From Molanna angustata (lineage: Eukaryota; Arthropoda; Insecta; Trichoptera; Molannidae), in assembly GCA_963576475.1 (NCBI GenBank), contig OY754978.1:11834799-11898798 (forward strand): a stretch of 64,000 nt of DNA, read 5' to 3'. Positions 33,330-44,760 of this stretch are shown here, in pieces (the stretch's first letter is position 1; every line of letters begins with the position of its first letter). A program made the translations under genes and the position numbers. The notes under the pieces were generated by a model. It was not told the origin of the DNA and searched no databases. It saw only the letters and a list, made by a program, of their open reading frames with translations.

Positions 33330-33676
33330 CTAAATGCGCTTACGTGATCACTTTACTAAATGATTTACGTGATCACTTTATGCGCTTGCGCAACGTTCAC
33401 CAATTATACCTTATCATTGAGTTCTCTATCACTCCAATCTTTGAAAGATCCATATATTTCAATCATAAAATTATGTTTGTTAGAAAATATGCTGAAAAAC
33501 ATCATCCATCGCCATCTATGCAGTGACGAAGAAACCTCAAGAAGGCATAACTGGTGTACGTTGCGCAAGCGCACAAAGTGTTCACGTAAACCAGCCGATG
33601 ACAGGTCGTAAGCCCTGGAGTGCCTTATTTTCAGGTTCTCCTATAATATTCCAAATTCGTCTCTATTGAGATGTTA
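33330..33676. mobile_element. Fold-back family A, remaining part
   Basis: GATCACTTTATGCGCTTGCG, core CGCCATCTATGCAGTGACGA, then the right arm with CGTAAACCAGCCGATGACAG and TCGTCTCTATTGAGATGTTA. The first 30 bases contain a duplicated ACGTGATCACTTTA block. Confidence 0.7.
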
Positions 33677-34630
33677 AAAAATTGTTATAAAATATCATTG
33701 ACGACATGGAAAAAAAGTCTAATTTTTGCTTTCCTATATGTAACTAAATACATAAAATATAAAAATATTCGATTTACACAAGTCAATAAAGCGGCATACA
33801 ATTTTCGCACATTTATTGTAAAAGGGTCTTTAAAATTTATTGAATTTCATCGCAACATCCATTTTCGTTCCATTATATAAATTGTTAATAAAAAAACAAT
33901 TAAAAATATTCAAAAATAACTTAAATTATTTTTAATAACTCATTGTTTTGTTCGACTATATATGGTAAAAATTACATGCATTTCAAAAATCTTTAAAAAG
34001 TTTGAGAATAATTGTTTATTTCTAGTATATTTACAATGTTTTCCCGTTATTTGTACGGAAACAAAATGAACAGGCGACTAGAATAATAGATAATTGTTAT
34101 AAAGTTATTTTAGCTGCGAATCTCCCTGTTTAATTATCTACATAAACAGTTCTACATAACTTGATTGCATTTAATAAATAATATCCGATATATTTATCGA
34201 ATGCATGCGGCATTTTTCAAAGGGTTATAAATCCTCAGAAAAACTGCCATAAAATGAATACTTTTGCACTAATAAAAAATTACTTTCTGTTTGGTTTTCA
34301 TTAAAAAATTCTATCGAGACGATTCATAATGCTCATAAAAGCGAATGCCATCTGTTGAAGATATTCTGAACTTAATACGTAACTTTGATAATAATAATGT
34401 ATCATTGCAATTACTATGAAATTGATAACTTACTATTGTATTAAAAGGAGCTTTTTTGCAAGTATAGGTGACATATATTTAATTACTTGTTTAAAAATAT
34501 TCACCACAATATAAAAATAGTGTTGTTTTTCTGGCAATACCGATGTAAGTACAGGATTTTTTTTTCTTTTATCATTCTGCTAAAGTATTTAATTTTTCAT
34601 GTCAAGTTTAAGATGTATTTTCATGTTTAA
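33677..34630. other. AT-rich interval, nothing recognised
   Basis: Small ORFs only; no repeated partner noticed. Confidence 0.4.
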
Positions 34631-34806
34631 GATGGGTCGGTGGCAAAGCGGTTAGTACGCTGGGCTAGTAATCCAGTGGTCGCGAGTTCGAATCCTGCCT
34701 CAACCGATTTCATTCACCTAAGCACAAGTATTTATTTGCTTATTTTAGGGAACGTAGGAAGATGTATATGTGTACGATATGTACTTGTTTAACAAGGACA
34801 TATAAG
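34631..34806 (+). mobile_element. SINE2, full-length reference copy
   Basis: GATGGGTCGGTGGCAAAGCG with A box TGGCAAAGCGGTTAG, CTGGGCTAGTAATCCAGTGG, B box GAGTTCGAATCCTG, CCGATTTCATTCACCTAAGC, then TTTTAGGGAACGTAGGAAGA and CTTGTTTAACAAGGACATA. tRNA-derived head of about 70 bases plus an unrelated tail of about 105. Confidence 0.85.
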
Positions 34807-35171
34807 TACAACCAGTAAGACAATAAAATAATAAGAAAATAAACCTTAAAGTGAATACAAACAAAGCTACAAAAAATTGTATTTAGATAAATGAAACAAA
34901 TAGAGCTTTAAATATATAAAAAAATATATATTAAAATATACATAAGCACATTTATACTTATTTTTGTCCTGAAACGATACTTATTGCATTATAATTAAAT
35001 AAATAATATTAACGCATATTTATTTTACAAATCCTTTTAATAATAGTTACATAACTATATAGGTATTGACTATAAAACAATAAAAAATAAAAATTTTAGG
35101 ATCCCACTACTGCGAAGCCTATGTGTGGGTAAAATAAACAAATAGATTCAAAAAATATATACATATTACTT
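34807..35171. other. AT-rich interval, nothing recognised
   Basis: No ORF or repeat with a partner. Confidence 0.4.
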
Positions 35172-35690
35172 ATATTTTTACTCCTCACTACCCCAAGTGG
35201 ATAAAGTGGGGAGTTATAAATTCGCAATTTTTATCGACTAGTATCGTGCTTAGATTGTATTCTGAAAGTTTCATCCCAATGTATCTGTGTGTGTGCTGTG
35301 TACTTTGTGCTCTGTATTACATAATATGCTTTGTATGGATGTTTACTTCTACTTTATCGATTATAGACTAAAGTGCTCATCCGATTATTTTCAAATTTAG
35401 CAAATTTGTATATCTAATACTCGCTTAGACCCCATTAGATATGGAAGGATATCTGACCGGTGCTTTCAATTTTTTAACTGTCATATATTTCAAAGTGACC
35501 CCAAGCTTAGGAAACTTAAAATTTGATATTTTTATTTACAAATTGCTAAAAAGGCACATCACTTACTTAAAATTACACTGTAAAATTATCAAGCTTTGAT
35601 AATGAAATATTTAAATAAAAAATAATTCAGCAAACTTTCAGCATTTATGAAAATGCTGAAAATTTTACATACAAAATTTGAATACTTGTG
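35172..35690 (+). repeat. Dispersed repeat C, plus copy
   Basis: CTCCTCACTACCCCAAGTGG, GACTAGTATCGTGCTTAGAT, CTACTTTATCGATTATAGAC, TCGCTTAGACCCCATTAGAT, ATTTCAAAGTGACCCCAAGC and TTATGAAAATGCTGAAAATT. The most complete copy; no ORF. Confidence 0.75.
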
Positions 35691-36212
35691 ACTTAAAATT
35701 AAAATTTGTGACATGGTAGAGAGGAAAGCGTTGGTCTCAATCCACTCGTTTTTTTCTGCGCAGGTTGATCTGTTAATTTTTCTTTGAACAGTTTTACCTT
35801 TGTGTGTGCATAAATTTTGCATAACGTACCTACCTACGTTAGGCGCCTAACTACAACTCATCTACGGGGTTTTGATAGCATAAATTTCGTACGCGTGTTA
35901 ACAGCACGTATGATAAATTAATGTTGGAGCAACGACAATACCTGCCTTGCATTATCATCCATTACTGCAGCATTAGAGTGCCGGTTGAGTAATTATTGCA
36001 ATATGTTCCGCGGATATGGAAACCGCCCCTGTGAACCATTTTCTTCTAACATATCAGTTTGAATTACCTAACTCAACAAAGTACATACAATGTGAACTCC
36101 ATTGAAGATCTTGTTTTACATATCTTTTATAATGACAATGGACGTAGATAACAGAATCTGTCGTATACACTTGGTGTTGTCAATTTAGGGACAAATGGAA
36201 ATCCATCAGGTT
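35691..36212. other. No gene; mixed-composition stretch 35830-36060
   Basis: Contains CCTACCTACGTTAGGCGCCT, CATTACTGCAGCATTAGAGT and GAGTAATTATTGC. Noncoding; possibly regulatory, no direct support. Confidence 0.25.
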
Positions 36213-36372
36213 ATCCAACTGTCGATTTGTTCAAGAGAATTTATTTCTCTTAACAGATCAACAAAGTTTCAAACCAAGATCTACGAGATTTATATGACCG
36301 TAAATATTTTTCGTGGTTTTTTTTAACTTTGAAGTTAGAAAAGCACCAACTTAGAGACTTCGCCGCATATTG

Positions 36373-37203
36373 TGTTAAGTATAAGTATATGAATAGACAT
36401 GATAAGGTATGCAGACGATATTGCAATGCTAGGAGAAACAGAGCAAGAATTAAATGAGGCTCTCAGGAAGATGGAAAGCATCCTAATAATCGATTATAAC
36501 ATGAGGATAAATAAGGACAAAACAAAATGCATGGTTGCTGGAAGGGAGGAATGCACTGAATGCAAATATTGTTCTGGGAGGCATCGAAATTAAGCAGGTG
36601 AAAGAGTTTATATATCTGGGAAGCAGAATATCTCAAGACGGACGTTCAACAGCAGACATCAAAAGCAGAATCCATCAAGCAAGAGTCGCCTTCAACAAAA
36701 GATCAACAATTTTTGAATCCCCTAACATTTCCATCAAAATAAGGAAAAATTTGATCAAGTCTCTTGTCTGGAGTGTACTGCTATATGGCTGGGAAAAATG
36801 GACCATCAGCCAACGCGAAACGGGACGTCTGTCTGCGTTTGAGATGTGGTGCTACAGACGCATGGCTAAAGTTCACTGGTCAGAACACATCAGCAACGAC
36901 GAGGTACTAAGTAGGGTTGGAGAGACAAGGCAAATTATTAAAAGAATTGCCCAACAGAGAACAACTTGGATAGGCCACAACATCCGGCACCCAGGCCTGC
37001 TTTTTACCATCGTCGAAAGAATGATTGATGGGGGTAACTGTAGAGGTCGCCCCAGAAATAACTATATAGACCAGATAATCGGTGACGTGCGCTGTAGCAG
37101 TTACAAAGAGATGAAGAGACTGGCGGACGATAGAGTTAAGTGGAAAGATCGAGTGTTTGGTGCAGACCAATCTTAGGACTGTGACCCAGAAGAAGAAGAG
37201 ATA
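36373..37203 (+). mobile_element. 5'-truncated LINE with AAG-repeat tail, inserted in the Helentron-like copy
   Basis: The frame opens at the catalytic motif IRYADDIAML, reads NEALRKMESIL, NKDKTKCMV, then a frameshift near 36570. The second frame continues to TAG/TAA at 37176 with VKEFIYLGSRISQDGRST, SLVWSVLLYGWEKWT, FEMWCYRRMAKVHW, TWIGHNIRHPGLL, GRPRNNYIDQIIGDV. These are endonuclease-RT LINE thumb and C-terminal blocks. The tail is (GAA)n. Truncation falls exactly at the YADD box. Confidence 0.85.
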
Positions 37204-37235
37204 TGGACTAACTCAGATATCGGAGTAGAATATTA

Positions 37236-37429
37236 AGGCTGGGTTGTTTCAACAAAAGTATCAATAAAAGTATAGTTAATATAATTTGATTTCGTAAAAT
37301 TGTTCAAAATTGTATCCTTTGACGGCATTACATTTCAATGAAACAATCAAAAGTATTGCACAATTTTATGAATTAAAGTATTTTAACTACATATACTTTT
37401 ACTTTAATCTTTGTTCGAGAAAAACAGCC
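37236..37429. mobile_element. TA-flanked MITE inserted in the Helentron-like copy
   Basis: AGGCTGGGTTGTTTCAACAA at the left mirrors AGGCTGTTTTTCTCGAACAA (complement of the right end). Arms remain similar through AAAAGTATA and AAAATTGT. TA is present on both sides, as for Tc1/mariner-like elements. The flanks re-join Helentron-like sequence. Confidence 0.6.
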
Positions 37430-38030
37430 TAGGTGTGTCTGTGTGTGAGGCCCTCCCCTTATAACTTTTGATCCGCTTGAAGATAAAGCCGAAAAAACTT
37501 ACTTAGCATTTAAAATTGTTGTTTCAGTCAGGGGTTAAAAACTTTTGAATTTTTCTATATTTTTCTATATACCTATCTCAGAAACCATAACAGCTAGAAC
37601 GTTGAAAGTTTGTATAAATATAGACAGCAACGGTATCTAAAATAGGTATATTCTTTTAATGTGTTCCAGAATATTTCAAACATTTTTTGTATGTAACGAA
37701 AAACATTTTTATGACAAATTTAGTTTCAACTGCTTATCATTTTTTAAAAATATCGAAAAAGACCGAATAACCCCAACTAGATAACTAGATTTTTTATAAA
37801 AAAATATATAGGTACATTATAGCAAGCCAATAACTTTTTTTTTCAAATTGAATTTAGTGATAACATCGTTTCATACAATTTGTATGGCATCGTTTCATAC
37901 AATTTGTATGGCAGTATACAAAATATATAAGGGATCTCTTAAAAGTTTGATACTTAATATTTATACATACAATTGAGCTGTTTTTATTCTGTGATAGAAA
38001 AAAAGGACTGATCATTATCCTACTGTTTCA

Positions 38031-38346
38031 TAAGTAAATTGAATAAAATAAAATAAAAAAAATGAACTATTCTTCAAACATCGTTAATTTTGCACAAGCA
38101 AATATGTTTAAAAAAATACACTCAAAATTATTACTATGCATAATCAAAAATCATTGAAATATCAGATGTCTCACTAATAACTTACATAGGAGCGCAAAAT
38201 AATTTCACTCGTTTCACTCAAAAATCTCATAAATAGTTCATTGTAAGAATATAAAAAGGTTCCACTCATTTCATTTGACATAAATATAAAGAAATTTTAG
38301 TAAACAGTATTTATAACTCAAGAGAGTATATTATACAGATATAGAT
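38031..38346. other. No gene recognised
   Basis: AT-rich; nothing with a partner. Confidence 0.35.
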
Positions 38347-38499
38347 ATGAAGTCATTTGTTGAAGAGAACCAGACTATAGGTACTGAGAGTAAACAAGAC
38401 GTGCATAGAGTAGGTACAAAATTGAAGTTGAAATTTGATCCGATGAAATGTGGTCGAGTACTCAATGTGGATACGTTGGCAGACAAAATATTAGCATAG
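38347..38499 (+). other. Protein-like ORF, family unknown
   Basis: Fifty codons from ATG to TAG with balanced composition (KCGRVLNVDTLADKILA near the end). A second open segment follows in another frame at 38593-38733 (LHCIAKYGNVTSAEPVAEKQ). Together they could be a decayed gene or transposase fragment with a frameshift and a stop. I recognise no domain; no splice sites support either. Confidence 0.2.
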
Positions 38500-38733
38500 G
38501 TACCGAGAGCAGCAAGTGGCAAACATTTCAGTGAATAATTGGTTCCTGTCTGCCCGGCACCAGGGGAGTGGGGAGAACAGAGTGGGAGTGGCGGAATGGA
38601 GTATAGGTTGGACACGTTTTTACATTGCATCGCAAAATATGGTAATGTGACCAGCGCTGAACCAGTCGCTGAAAAACAAAACGAATGGATGCTTTCAAAA
38701 CGTCTTGGTTTTTCTACTCGAGATGTTCTTTAA

Positions 38734-39229
38734 ATTGTTTTATGTTTCAATGTACATTATTGCTTCAATTATGTTTCATTTCCAGTTTTGAATTCGTTTA
38801 GAAATTTTTCCATAACTTTTTAAAGTTATACAGGAAAAAAAAAGACGCAGACTACATGACTAAGCAAGTACCTACTTCTTCTTTATTAATTGGTCCTGCA
38901 CCCGATATGCGAGTGATTTAACACGTTCCTACTTAAGTCTATAGAATTTAGGTGTCTTCAATGACTTGATTTTTTTTTCGTGGGAACCCGGCGATCGCAA
39001 ATCGACTATTCTATGCATATTCGACTTATAATGTACTATATAAAGTACTGAAGATGGGCAATTCAACGATGGAAATGGTAGTGAGAGATTATTGAAGAAC
39101 TCAGAATAATATCCAATGGACTGTTGAGCAAATATGAATGAATAAAATATGTCAAACTATGCCCAATATTCAGCTTATACTATTAGGTATGGAGTCCTGT
39201 TATTTGTTTCAGAAATTTAGTAGCTTCTA
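38734..39229. other. No gene recognised
   Basis: Unassigned sequence between weak ORFs and the next LINE. Confidence 0.35.
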
Positions 39230-39825
39230 ATCAGACGTCAAGATGGGCGTTCAAATGCAGAAATTGTCGGTAGGATCCTACAGTCTAAGATAGCATATAA
39301 TAAAAAATCTAAAATAATCGAATCCACCAATATCGACCTAAGAATAAGGAAAAACTTCATTAAGACCTATGTCTGGAGTGTCTTGCTATATGGCTGTAAG
39401 ACATGGACCGTAGGCCAGAGGGAAAAAAAACGCCTGTCTGCATTCGAGATGTGGTGCTACAGACGCATGTTGAAGATCCACTGGTCGGACCACATCCAAA
39501 AATGTGAGGTGCTGAGCAGAGCCGGGGAAACAAGGCAACTCCTCAAAAGAATCGCCCAACGACGATCCAACTGGATTGGCCAAAACATGAGGCAACCGGG
39601 TCTGCTCATAACCATCGTGGAGGGAATGGTAGAGGACAGCAACTATATAGGCCGACCAAGAAAGAGCTACATCGCTACATGGACCAGGTGATCGACGAAA
39701 TGTGCTGTAGTAGCTACGTGGAGATGAAGAGGCTGACAGAGGACAGGGCGGAGTGAAGTTGAAGAGAGGCAGCCATAGAGGTTACAAACCAATCCCAGGA
39801 TTGACACAGATAAGAAGAATCAGAC
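39230..39825 (+). mobile_element. LINE C-terminus, same family as 36.4 kb
   Basis: KIAYNKKSKIIES, then VWSVLLYGCKTWTVGQREKK, AFEMWCYRRMLKIHWSDHIQ, WIGQNMRQPGLLITIVEGMV, GRPRKSY, a frameshift at about 39680, CCSSYVEMKRLTEDR and a stop. Tail contains AAGAAGAA. The protein is closely similar to the 36373-37203 copy but starts further downstream. Confidence 0.85.
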
Positions 39826-40779
39826 GTCAAACCAGATACAGGAATTGTATATTTGGCACATTATTTATTTGATCATACATTATGTTAACGTCTTAAATCA
39901 TAGAGAATATTGAGGTAGGTATATTTCTTACCATGTAACGATCTAATCCTGGGCATTGACAATCAATTCTGTTGGGATATTTTTATAGTGCTCGAATCTA
40001 ATAAGTGAACTGTCAATATACACCGAGTATATGAAACAAACACTAATTATTTTTACATCAGAACCATTAGCCCCAAATGGAAAGCGTCATCGTGAAAAAT
40101 AACGAGGTATGTAAGCGATACACGTAACAGTACGGATTATTTTTACCTTTAATTCTTACATAAAAACCATTTTGATCAAAACTATGTCCATATTTGAACA
40201 AAACGTCCCGTCTGCAGAGATTTATCGTCGATGTTTGATCACCATATTTTTTTAACAAAACCGATATTATTACAGTTGAAGATGATTGGTATGCGATACA
40301 AAGCGTCTATTAATATTCATTAAATAAAATAAATATTATATTACAAAATAATTAATTACTTAGCGATTAAACTTATTTATTCTTCTTTAATAAGTATTGT
40401 ATTGTAACGTGTTCATGGCTCACTTGCATACCGACATTAATTAAATTGCAACATTATTTTTTTTGCTCTACATAAATTATTTCCTGTTACATTAAGTTAA
40501 GTCCATTAACATCAATTGTCATTCTTCAAGCAATTACATTATAACTACTCGTATAGATAATACAACTAAAATACTATGATATAATATCTGACAGACGTGT
40601 GCGATAGAATCAGCACGAGCTAAGTGACATACACATCCACAAAAGAATTATATATATAAAGATTGATAATGTAACAAATATTATTTTAAAAAAAACATTA
40701 ATAAATCAAGAGAAATTTTAATCTCCCTAATGATTCTGAGCAACTACTTTGTATAAAAATATGTAGCTCAAATGTATAT
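39826..40779. other. AT-rich interval, nothing recognised
   Basis: No supported ORF or repeat. Confidence 0.4.
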
Positions 40780-40990
40780 CCGACCGCCGTGGCACAGTTG
40801 GTAAGCCGTTTGGTTTCTGTGCGGGCATCCTGGGTTCGATCCCCAGCAGAGGAGAAATTTATTTAAATTCATTTCTCACGCTAATATTACTTCTCTGGGC
40901 TGGAAATATTGGTTAGTTAGAAGAAATTGCCATATTGCAATAAACTCGCCACTTGCGCAGGGTGCAAGCAAGTGTTCATTATTATTTATT
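40780..40990 (+). mobile_element. SINE1, full-length
   Basis: CCGACCGCCGTGGCACAGTT with A box TGGCACAGTTGGTAAG, B box GGGTTCGATCCCC, GAGGAGAAATTTATTTAAAT, CTCTGGGCTGGAAATATTGG, hairpin tail TTAGAAGAAATTGCCATATT, CTCGCCACTTGCGCAGGGTG and a (TTA)n end. Reference copy of the family. Confidence 0.85.
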
Positions 40991-41773
40991 ATATCAGTAC
41001 TCTATCCCCTAAGCAGAATTATAACGGCAACGGCACCATGCGTGGATTTATTCTCAGATTTTTCTTCTGAAGGTAATCATCATCATTTACAAGGGATGAC
41101 TGCCTATTGTTTTATCCTCATTTCTAAAATTATTATTTTTTTATCAATCAAATCAATACAAATTTACTAATGAATTGGAATTAAAAAGGTTTACAAGTTC
41201 CATGTAATGATTCATAATAACCCTCTTTCATTAAGATAAATAAAACATCTTATCACTTCCTGTAATCAAAAGTGATAAAAATATTAGTTAAAAAAAATCG
41301 TTTTTGAAATAAAGTATCTACAGTTTGAAAATTAAATTTGTTTAACATATTTCTTGTAAAATTAGTTTTAGTAAACTCTTGTTTATTTTTTATTATAAGT
41401 AACTTAAAATCTACAAGACCAAAGAAGTTGATTTTTACGACAATCGAAAGAGAATATGAAATTCTGTTTAGTTTTTAATATTGCAATATTCTTAAAACCA
41501 TTTTCGCTATTTAAAAAAAATCTTAATTTTATCGTTTCTTCACGAAAATATATTGTATATCACATATCGATGATGTAGAATATTTTAACGTATTCCATAT
41601 ATTAGAAGGTAATTTAGTGTACATATTTGTGTACATCCGAATGCCCAAGGAATAAAAGGGCCTTAAAAGAAAAAGAAACTTCTCTTTTTCTAGCATTGTG
41701 GTCAGTGTGCTTCTTGATTTTGTCAACTAGACATGATATTTTCCACATTTGTTATTTTATTTACAACAATACA
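40991..41773. other. AT-rich interval, nothing recognised
   Basis: Compositional ORFs only. Confidence 0.4.
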
Positions 41774-41970
41774 GGGGGGGGGGGCAAGTCTGGTTCAATC
41801 GGCGAAATCAAAATCCTCACGATTACCCATATCATGGATATAATTATTATATGAAGTTCTATAATATCTTTAGATGTCATTGAACTCCATAATATGATAA
41901 ATATATCCATGATATGGGTAATCACTAGGGTTTTGATTTAGCCGGTCGAACCAGACTTGCCCCCCCCCCC
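41774..41970. mobile_element. Palindromic MITE with G-tract/C-tract ends, copy 1
   Basis: Begins with an 11-base G run and CAAGTCTGGTTC and ends with the complement and a C run. Arms of about 80 bases include GATTACCCATATCATGGATA and its inverse. 197 bp, no ORF. Second copy at 60530-60777. Confidence 0.8.
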
Positions 41971-42715
41971 TTAAAACTTTGGTATCTGATGGTTCTGATT
42001 CGCATATTACAATAATTTATGTTTATACATATGTGCTAGTTTTTTCTTTTTTTGAAACAGTGTCAATAAACTAGGATGAATTCGCTGTGAAACAAATTAT
42101 CACTGTGAGCTTCAGTGTATCTAATTTTGACAGAATTAACTGGATTCCTGGATATCAAACAGAATCGCTTTGTGATTATCAAACAATTTGGTTTATTTGT
42201 GTTAAAGTAGGTACACTTCCTGTTGTTATAGTCCATACATATTAATACCTCATTCATTAAGCCAACAGTAACGGTTGAAGTACATTATTACCAGATAAAT
42301 AAGTGATCTAAATATTTTTGCATGTTGATCATCAATTTGTTTGCTAGGTGACACTGACGTAACACTAAAAAATAACTTTCTTAGGAACCAAAATTTTTAG
42401 TTAAGTATTTAAATCGAATATTTGATTTTTTTTACGGTTTCAAAAGGTCACAATTACAAATGTAGCAACATGTTATTGGGTTGTTGTTAAATTAATATAA
42501 GACATAACTAACTAGTAACTAGTTGACTGAGAAGAAATATTAAATAAAATAAAATAAAATCAAAATAACACAATTATGTAAAAATAAGACCCACATAAAA
42601 ACCAGAAAATGTAACAAAAATTTTAAGATTAATATTATCACGATGAGAACTCCATTACGCCTTATCATAACGTTTTATCATAATATTTACATATTCACAT
42701 ACATGCAAACACATA
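41971..42715. other. No gene recognised
   Basis: AT-rich; nothing with a partner. Confidence 0.35.
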
Positions 42716-42717
42716 GT

Positions 42718-42749
<32 letters not shown>

Positions 42750-42762
42750 ACACATTATGTAC
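42716..42762. repeat. (CA)n microsatellite
   Basis: CA tract with one TA interruption. Confidence 0.95.
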
Positions 42763-43075
42763 ATACATTAGGAAGAAATAAGTTTATTATATTGTTGAAT
42801 TGCATTGTAGACATCGCTTTAATACCCCTGAAGATTCAGAAAAAAATGACAATATTTCCACAGTACCTATATATTAAATTTGAAGCAAGCTCTTATGATA
42901 AACAATATTTAGTGTAGTTATTACGTACTGCCGGAATACTGAAGAGATCATTATTTATGGTAAATCGCGTAGGATCTCATAAATATATTTTGAACAGTGT
43001 TTAATTTTTATAATTGCTTATCTAAAACTAAATGGTTATTTGAATACTGATTAATTTCTTACTAAGGGACCTTAT

Positions 43076-43400
43076 TGTACACGTACACGATTCAATAATA
43101 TCACAAATAACAGATTACTGGGCCCAATTCCTAGTTTTACCCGGGTCCCTAGGAAACTTGTCACGGGTGTTGACAGCGACAATGAGCGGATTATTTAAGG
43201 CCGACTAATACTTGTGCGGTGAATAAATAATATTCATGTTCAATTTGGATGCACCCCGTACTGTTCAGGTATTCCATTACCGTGGGAATAGATCATTTGC
43301 ATTTCATTAATTTGCCAGGCTACCGCCATCAACGTGGCGTGGCGCTGTGGGCTCTGATAAACCCGGGCGCCTCACTCCCTCGCAAACTTTCATTGCTACG
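43076..43400. promoter_or_regulatory. GC-richer noncoding island, candidate regulatory element
   Basis: Contains TTACTGGGCCCAATTCCTAG, TTTTACCCGGGTCCCTAGGA, GTGTTGACAGCGACAATGAG and GGCGTGGCGCTGTGGGCTCT. The composition contrasts with the AT-rich flanks and no ORF fits. Function is inference. Confidence 0.3.
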
Positions 43401-44439
43401 CCCTCAACGTACTAATATCACAATATACCTACACATATTTATGTATTTTTTTTTCTTTTTTAAATCAATTAAATTTATAAACAATCAAGTTGTACAAAAT
43501 CCAGAGGAATACAAATCCAAAACAATGGATTAATCAGGAGTAATCCAGAACAATGATTTAATTTCACAGGACGAATGAATTATCAAGATTGATTGGAATA
43601 ACTTATGAGAACTTGGAGGTATACATTCTGTCTCTGACACTTATATACACACATGCTTACACTATTGTTATAAAGATAAATATATTTTATAGCTTTATGT
43701 ATGTAACCACATCATTTGAAACTTATTGTTAATACCATGGAAAATATTAATTCGTCATAGTTTATTTTACATACCTAGTACATCTGCATAATTTATATGT
43801 AAATATCCTAAAAATAAATATATTCTTCATCGTGCTATTGTTATACAAAATTTAATAAAAAAACGTATAATTTAGTAACTTTATTTATGTTCAAAAAATT
43901 GTATATTTGCAAGTTATTGCTGTAAGTCAATCTCTTTCAGCCATCCATTCGGTACACAAGTATATGCAGTAAATTCGGTGCCCAAGAACATGCAGTAAAA
44001 TGTGTTCTTTAAAAAAGATAAATTAGTGGTACTCATAAAATACTCTCTACTTAATTCACTCTAATAATTAATTACTAGCAATGAGAAAAACCAGAAGAGA
44101 ATTGAACAACGTATACCGACAAACTTTTTGAGTTTTTCGTCTTGGAGAAGGGTATTTGCACAAATACCAACAAAGCAAAAAGATACAAATTAGCGATCTG
44201 CGCACCCACGTGACGGGCTCAAGTTATTTTCCGATAACTCTACATATAAGAAACATAGTTTAATAATTGTTTGACTAATACATTATTAAAGGTTTTTCTT
44301 TAATATGGGTATTGATCAAGACAAGGGTTACTTTGAAATATTAAGTAATTCCAAAAACAATATGATTGTACTTGAGAAGAAAAGTTTAAATTTCCATTAG
44401 AGAATATACGGGAATTCCTAGTTTTCAAATGATAGCGCT
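43401..44439. other. AT-rich interval with a repeat C trace
   Basis: GGGTTACTTTGAAATATTAA near 44325 resembles the centre of repeat C in reverse; otherwise nothing recognised. Confidence 0.3.
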
Positions 44440-44760
44440 ATCTTTATTTATTTATTTATTTCAAATTTACGGCTTGAAAGCCTATATAAAAAAAACAACA
44501 AGTATATAATGATTAAAACTTGGAATTATAAAATAAAATTAAATTTAAACTAACATAATAATATCAATAATATCAAAAATGCAAATTTATAACAAACATA
44601 ATAATAAATAATATCCATAATAATATACTATACACAATTTAAAAACAAAATACAAAAAAAAACCCAGACACAACGATTACTAGATTAACATTACATGAGT
44701 TAAAATGTTAAAATGTTAAAATGTTAATTAATTAATTAATTATCTTAAGAGATAAATTTT
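44440..44760 (-). repeat. Minus-strand LINE 3' end
   Basis: TTTATTTATTTATTTATTTC then AAATTTACGGCTTGAAAGCC and A-rich sequence, like other minus LINE ends. A TTAAAATG tandem sits at 44700-44725. Confidence 0.4.

Larger units (their letters stand above)
36213..38030 (+). mobile_element. Old Helentron-like copy split by two insertions
   Basis: ATCCAACTGTCGATTTGTTC and the opening hairpin begin at 36213. Homology to the 4.3-7.0 kb array runs to about 36372, resumes at about 37204 (ACTCAGATATCGGAGTAGAA), breaks again at 37234-37431 and continues to about 38030 (CTTTTGATCCGC, GACATCGTTTCATACA-like). The CATCGTTTCATACAATTTGT block is duplicated near 37865-37910. Confidence 0.65.

Noticed and set aside
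34631..34705. Possible genuine tRNA gene
   Set aside because: The tRNA-like head has both promoter boxes, but the stem pairing is imperfect, a fixed non-tRNA tail follows, and several copies exist: it is a SINE.
39386..39642. Two minus ORFs
   Set aside because: Antisense shadows of the LINE on the plus strand.
40780..40860. Possible genuine tRNA gene
   Set aside because: Same reasoning; it is the SINE1 head.
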